Assembly: GCA_946478915.1 (NCBI GenBank)
Contig: CAMLER010000040.1
Location: 1 to 15,002, forward strand
Direction: 5' to 3'
DNA length: 15,002 bases
From: an uncultured Chryseolinea sp.
GTDB lineage: Bacteria > Bacteroidota > Bacteroidia > Cytophagales > Cyclobacteriaceae
The translations under genes and the position numbers were made by a program. This document shows positions 14,328 through 15,002 of this stretch, one piece after another. Below the pieces are notes generated by a model, which saw only the letters and a program-made list of their open reading frames with translations, had not been told where the DNA came from and searched no databases. Position 1 is the first letter of the stretch, and the number at the start of each line of letters is the position of its first letter.

Positions 14328-15000
14328 ATATTACATTCACTTCCGGTTGAAGCGTGACATTAAATTTTTCTTTCACACTCTCTTTTATCTTCATCGCGAG
14401 CTCCCAAATTTTTTCTCCTTCACCTCCACCATAGTTGACTAACACAAGCGCTTGATGTTGGTGAACACCAATGCTACCAAAAGTTTTTCCTTTCCATCCA
14501 CATTGTTCGATCAACCATGCCGCTGGAACTTTTATCAATCCATCGGTTGATGGAAATGTTGGAAGCGTTGGAAAATCTTTTCGTATGAAATCCACTAAAT
14601 CAGCATGTATTGAAGGATTTTTAAAAAAACTTCCGGCATTTCCGATTCGCGCAGGGTCAGGAAGTTTACTGCTTCGAATGCTGATGACAGCATCACTGAT
14701 TGCTTTTACTGATAATGTTTGTGCACCAAATTTTTTTAAAGTTTCATCTATCGCTCCGTAACTTATATTGAATTGATGATCCCTTTTTGTCAGCTTTAAA
14801 GTAACGCTTGAGATAAGAAACTGATCCTTTAATTCTTGTTTGAAAATGCTTTCGCGATACCCAAACCTGCAGCCTTCGTTGTCGAAATACCTTACATCAC
14901 CTGTGCTGATTTCGATTGCTTCGACCCCCAAAATATTTTTTTTTATTTCTACCCCGTAAGCGCCAATATTTTGCATCGGAGCAGCTCCAACCGTCCCGGG
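14326..15000 (-). CDS. murB: UDP-N-acetylmuramate dehydrogenase MurB (5' partial)
   Basis: MurB is the FAD enzyme that reduces UDP-GlcNAc-enolpyruvate to UDP-MurNAc with NADPH in peptidoglycan synthesis. The frame is open to the window edge, giving 224 visible residues; the first third with most of the FAD-binding domain lies to the right of the window. The visible part starts PGTVGAAPMQNIGAYGVEI, a conserved FAD-domain segment in which the Met at 14976 is internal and not a start. FGYRESIFK marks the type I (E. coli-like) enzyme with the Tyr loop. The substrate-binding domain carries RIGNAGSFFKNP, with the proton-donor Ser (visible residue 124), and the C-terminal LQPEVNVI carries the catalytic Glu (visible residue 220). 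AAWLIEQCGWKGKTFGSIGV and HQHQALVLVN are also typical. All expected residues in the visible part are intact. Confidence 0.95.
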   Translation of the reverse strand, partial: PGTVGAAPMQNIGAYGVEIKKNILGVEAIEISTGDVRYFDNEGCRFGYRESIFKQELKDQFLISSVTLKLTKRDHQFNISYGAIDETLKKFGAQTLSVKAISDAVISIRSSKLPDPARIGNAGSFFKNPSIHADLVDFIRKDFPTLPTFPSTDGLIKVPAAWLIEQCGWKGKTFGSIGVHQHQALVLVNYGGGEGEKIWELAMKIKESVKEKFNVTLQPEVNVI

Positions 15001-15002
15001 TA

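Noticed and set aside
14974..14976. ATG as the start of murB
   Set aside because: The upstream codons PGTVGAAP are conserved MurB sequence, so this Met is internal and the gene is cut by the window edge.

Overview
The window looks like chromosomal DNA of a Bacteroidota bacterium, most likely from the order Cytophagales. The evidence is a type IX secretion plug lipoprotein, an ECF sigma factor paired with an anti-sigma factor that also carries an outer-membrane barrel, DUF2911 and DUF1080 secreted proteins, and candidate promoters of the Bacteroidota type (TTG, about 18-20 bases, TAnnTTT). The order is inferred from gene content, not from a database search. Both window edges cut a gene: cas6 on the left and murB on the right.

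Left part (1-8206): the 3' end of a cas6 CRISPR-RNA endonuclease converges on the type IX secretion plug gene. A plus-strand operon follows: ECF sigma factor, dual-membrane anti-sigma factor, LVIVD beta-propeller lipoprotein and a small outer-membrane barrel protein. Its genes overlap or sit close together, so they probably form one envelope-stress or surface-remodelling unit. The operon converges on an ABC-F ATPase gene. At both convergent junctions (787-790 and 6290-6293) a palindromic tetranucleotide serves as stop codon on both strands.

Middle part (8207-12471): a PQQ-type sugar dehydrogenase lipoprotein converges on a minus-strand group of three exported proteins (DUF1080 sugar-hydrolase-like lipoprotein, an unrecognised exported protein, DUF2911 protein). 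A perfect 17-bp inverted repeat lies between them. A 426-bp stretch without a firm gene follows, holding a possible 47-residue ORF that overlaps the start of the dCMP deaminase gene.

Right part (12472-15002): a 103-residue protein with a basic K/A/P-rich N-terminal tail; then about 1.2 kb with no convincing protein gene, dominated by a tandem array of imperfect palindromes (about 13072-13916); then a 25-residue lysine/alanine-only style micro-protein with its own promoter and a very strong terminator; then the C-terminal two thirds of murB. The array is the strongest candidate for something undescribed. Seven related hairpins lie about 112 bp apart in mostly alternating orientation, and one stem shows a compensatory base-pair change. 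It is not a CRISPR array, because the sequence between hairpins is repeated too.
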